A program made the translations under genes and the position numbers. A DNA stretch of 64,000 bases from Glandiceps talaboti (taxonomy: Eukaryota > Hemichordata > Enteropneusta > Spengelidae). The notes below the pieces were generated by a model. The model saw only the letters and a program-made list of their open reading frames with translations. It did no database searches and had not been told where the DNA came from. Where the stretch lies: contig NC_135567.1 in the NCBI RefSeq assembly GCF_964340395.1, positions 713,383 to 777,382 of the forward strand. Direction: 5' to 3'. The number at the start of each line of letters is the position of its first letter. Within the stretch, counting starts at the first letter, position 1. Shown piece after piece: positions 61,175-64,000 of the stretch.

Positions 61175-63956
61175 CTATAGCGTAGAATGCCTGCCAATAT
61201 TCGAAAATACAATACTGCAATGACTATATGCAATACTGCAATGACTATATGCAATACTGCAATGAATATATGCAATACTGCAATGACTATATGCGATATG
61301 ACTACATGAGATGACTATATGCGATATGACTACATGAGGTGACTACATGCGATATGACTACATGCGATGTGACTACATGAGATGACTACATGCGATATGA
61401 CTACATGAGATGACTACATGCGATATGACTACATGAGGTGACTACATGCGATATGACTACATGAGATGACTACATGCGATATGACTACATGAGATGACTA
61501 CATGCGATATGACTACATGAGGTGACTACATGCGATATGACTACATGCGATGTGACTACATGAGATGACTACATGTACATGCGATATGACTACATGAGAT
61601 GACTACATGCGACATGACTACATGAGATGACTATATGCAATACTGCGATGCGAGATGATGACATGATATGCGGCGATTTTGTAATGACGTTATGCCATTC
61701 GTAGATTATTCAATACGCATAATACGAGTATTGATATGAAACAGGCTAGGGAGTACTCCTCAGCATGTTGCACCGTTGCACGTGGTAAGAGGTGGACCAT
61801 TTGATATCCGGGGGGGGGCTTGGAAGATTTCGGGGAAAAAAAGATGCCAAATGGATTTGCTTGAAAAAAAATCCGGATATGAGAGGGTGATGGAAAAAAA
61901 AGACGGACCACTACTGCTAGAAAAAAAATGTCTTGGCAGGGAAATGATGCACAGGTTCGAGTATACTGTTCAACCTGCTCGTACCTCTCCAACCAGGACA
62001 CTTGTCAAATCATGACAAACAGTTTCAAACACATGTCAGGTACCAGTCAGTTTCGTTAGCATGTGGTACATATATATATATATTTGTTCTTTTCTCTGTT
62101 TCTTTCGTAAATGGTTTAAATATTACTTCATGTAAGGGTTCATAAATAACTATACATAACATTATACATATAATACATGTATTACCTAGCTACCACACTA
62201 GTTACAGAACATGCCATGTAAGTGTTTGGCTGTTTCACAATCAGTGCTTCACTTATCTTACACTTTGGGGCAAAAGTGAACTTGAAGGTTTTGTAATGGT
62301 AACCTTCATACTATTGGATAGTTTATAAAAGAACTTAATCTAAATTGTTCTAGTCTCTTCAGTATGAATTTGTCAAAAGGGATGCTATAATTCCTATTTC
62401 AGACACTACATGTATCGACACCACAACTCAAATTCAAGTTTCTATTGTACACTAGGTATGACCTCCTAAAGTGCTCTAACACATCAGTAACTTTACTATA
62501 CATGCAATATCAATGCCCCTATACCAATGTTACAGGCCCACTTTTATAACATGGAAAACTTAGGTAAAAAGTTATATTTACTTTAGCTTTTCGATGCTTG
62601 GCAATATATATCTCAGAGGCTATGCATAACCTAAAAATTGCCTAAATAGAAACAAAAAACTGCAGATCTGGCGGGGGGGGACCCCTTGCACTCCATCACC
62701 CCAGAGGCCACTCATTCGTTAAACCAACAATAAGATTCACCAAAATTGGTAAAAAAAAACGTAGACATGTCCAAGCCTCAAATCAAAGTTCTTTCCTCCA
62801 ACTCTTACTGTCAAGATGCTATGAAACTTTATTTCAAAAATGTTTCAACCTCACAGAGTTGCTTTTTACATGTTAGAGCTGTCTTGTAAAATTTGTAAAT
62901 TATTGTCTGAAAGTGTCTGTGAATAGCCTAAACATTGCCTTTAGAAGTAAAAATCCTCCAGGCCGTTTTGTAGAACCCTAGAAACCCCCCCTCCCCCATT
63001 CACACACACAATAACACACAAGAGGTGGACATATCCCAGTCTCAAAGCTCTTCCCTCTACAACTTACTGTCAGATGCTATGAAACTTTATTCAGGGGGGT
63101 CAGTGACTTTTTGTCGGCCCAATGGAAAAAAAAACACTGACACCCCCCATCCCCCAAGCTTGAGAAACTGACTGGTCTATCTGAATGTTTGAGCTCACCA
63201 ATCAAGTTTCCGATTTGTATTTTCAGTGTGTCATCATACCATGGCATAAAAACTGTCAACGATGTTTATTTAATTGAAAATCAAACATGTATGAAATATG
63301 TAGTTTTCTAAATATAATATGTGTGTCATAGAACATCTTTTTACTCTCTCTATTACCGTGTGTCAAAACCAAACAGAAAATTGTGGCAACAAATGTAGGT
63401 GTTCAACATTGACGTAAAAAAAAATACGGATATCTCAGAAAAGCAAAGAAAAAAAAAGTTGCCAGCATAGGCGAAGGAGAAAAAAATAATTCTCAGGCAA
63501 GCAGGTGGGAAAAAAAATAATGACTCTCCACCAATCTTCAAAGCCCCCCAGGATATCGAATGGTCTACCCCTTATGCATATTGAATAATCTACGAATGGC
63601 ATAACGTCATTACAAAATCGCCGCATATCATGTCATCATCTCGCATCGCAGTATAGCATGTAGTCATCTCATGTAGTCATATCGCATGTAGTCATCTCAT
63701 GTAGTCACATCGCATGTAGTCACCTCATGTAGTCATATCGCATGTAGTCATCTCATGTAGTCATCTAATGTAGTCGCATCGCATGTAGTCACCTCATGTA
63801 GTCATATCGCATGTAATCATCTCATGTAGTCATATCGCATATAGTCATTGCAGTATTGCATATAGTCATTGCAGTATTGCATATAGTCATTGCAGTATTG
63901 CATATAGTCATTGCAGTATTGAATTTTCGAATATTGGCAGGCATTCAACGCCATAG
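61175..63956. mobile_element. Foldback element FB3, both ends present
   Basis: A 2.8 kb element with inverted ends: CTATAGCGTAGAATGCCTGC at the left and its counterpart (GGCAGGCATTCAACGCCATAG) at 63936-63956. Inside each end come 21 bp units (TATGCAATACTGCAATGACT), then 14/28 bp units (ATGACTACATGCGATATGAC) to about 61640 on the left and from about 63656 on the right, then a unique inner arm with ATATGCGGCGATTTTGTAAT. The 1.9 kb middle matches FB1 and FB2. It encodes no transposase, so movement would need a helper. A target duplication is not evident at these boundaries. Confidence 0.92.
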
Positions 63957-64000
63957 ATGTATTATGATAATTATAAATCTAAGACTTGCCTTTTCTTGGA

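Noticed and set aside
61100-63999. A 9 bp target duplication around FB3, as seen for the MITEs
   Set aside because: The flanks just outside 61175 and 63956 do not match at any length I could support.

Overview
This is eukaryotic nuclear DNA, AT-rich and crowded with repeats, most likely from a marine invertebrate animal. The reasons are a BEL/Pao LTR retrotransposon, a Penelope-like element with a GIY-YIG endonuclease, two LINE copies of the CR1/L2/jockey type, a tRNA-derived SINE, and foldback elements whose arms are tandem repeats, as described for sea urchin TU and Drosophila FB elements. There are no operons or bacterial signals. I cannot name the species or phylum from the sequence alone.

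Layout. 0.2-5.6 kb: microsatellites, then a nearly perfect 15 x 68 bp array (3353-4372). 5.4-6.9 kb: a decayed CR1-type LINE on the minus strand, interrupted by a GA microsatellite. 7.56-11.13 kb: about 123 copies of a 29 bp satellite. 11.1-12.5 kb: a 5'-truncated Penelope-like element (minus), itself split by a 209 bp foldback MITE. 12.6-22.7 kb: a damaged foldback element (FB1) carrying a complete, apparently very young 8.5 kb BEL/Pao element (minus; two 851 bp LTRs that look identical; 5 bp target duplication). 23-27 kb: relic satellite units and a series of exon-like cassettes with splice signals but decayed frames. 28.4-29.7 kb: a 46 bp minisatellite. 31.5-35 kb: two terminal-inverted-repeat elements rich in G/C runs, one containing a 251 bp foldback MITE. 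35.2-38 kb: a 38 bp minisatellite with higher-order structure, then microsatellites. 40.8-43.6 kb: foldback element FB2. 44-48.5 kb: a 97 bp MITE and a 1.1 kb segment duplicated on both sides of a 51 bp minisatellite. 49.4-50.6 kb: a large old inverted repeat. 51.2-54.2 kb: an octamer-containing satellite (about 160 bp period) with a SINE inside. 55.0-55.7 kb: the best host gene candidate, a 213-codon membrane-protein-like ORF with a TATA/initiator promoter (minus). 56.2-59.6 kb: a LINE with endonuclease and reverse transcriptase and two frameshifts (plus). 61.2-64.0 kb: the most complete foldback element, FB3.

The only intact large coding region is the BEL gag-pol polyprotein. Most other content is nested or tandem repeats, and the nesting gives a relative order: FB1 is older than the BEL insertion, the Penelope-like copy is older than its MITE, and the octamer satellite is older than its SINE. 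Repeat copy numbers and boundaries were read by eye and may be off by a few bases or units.
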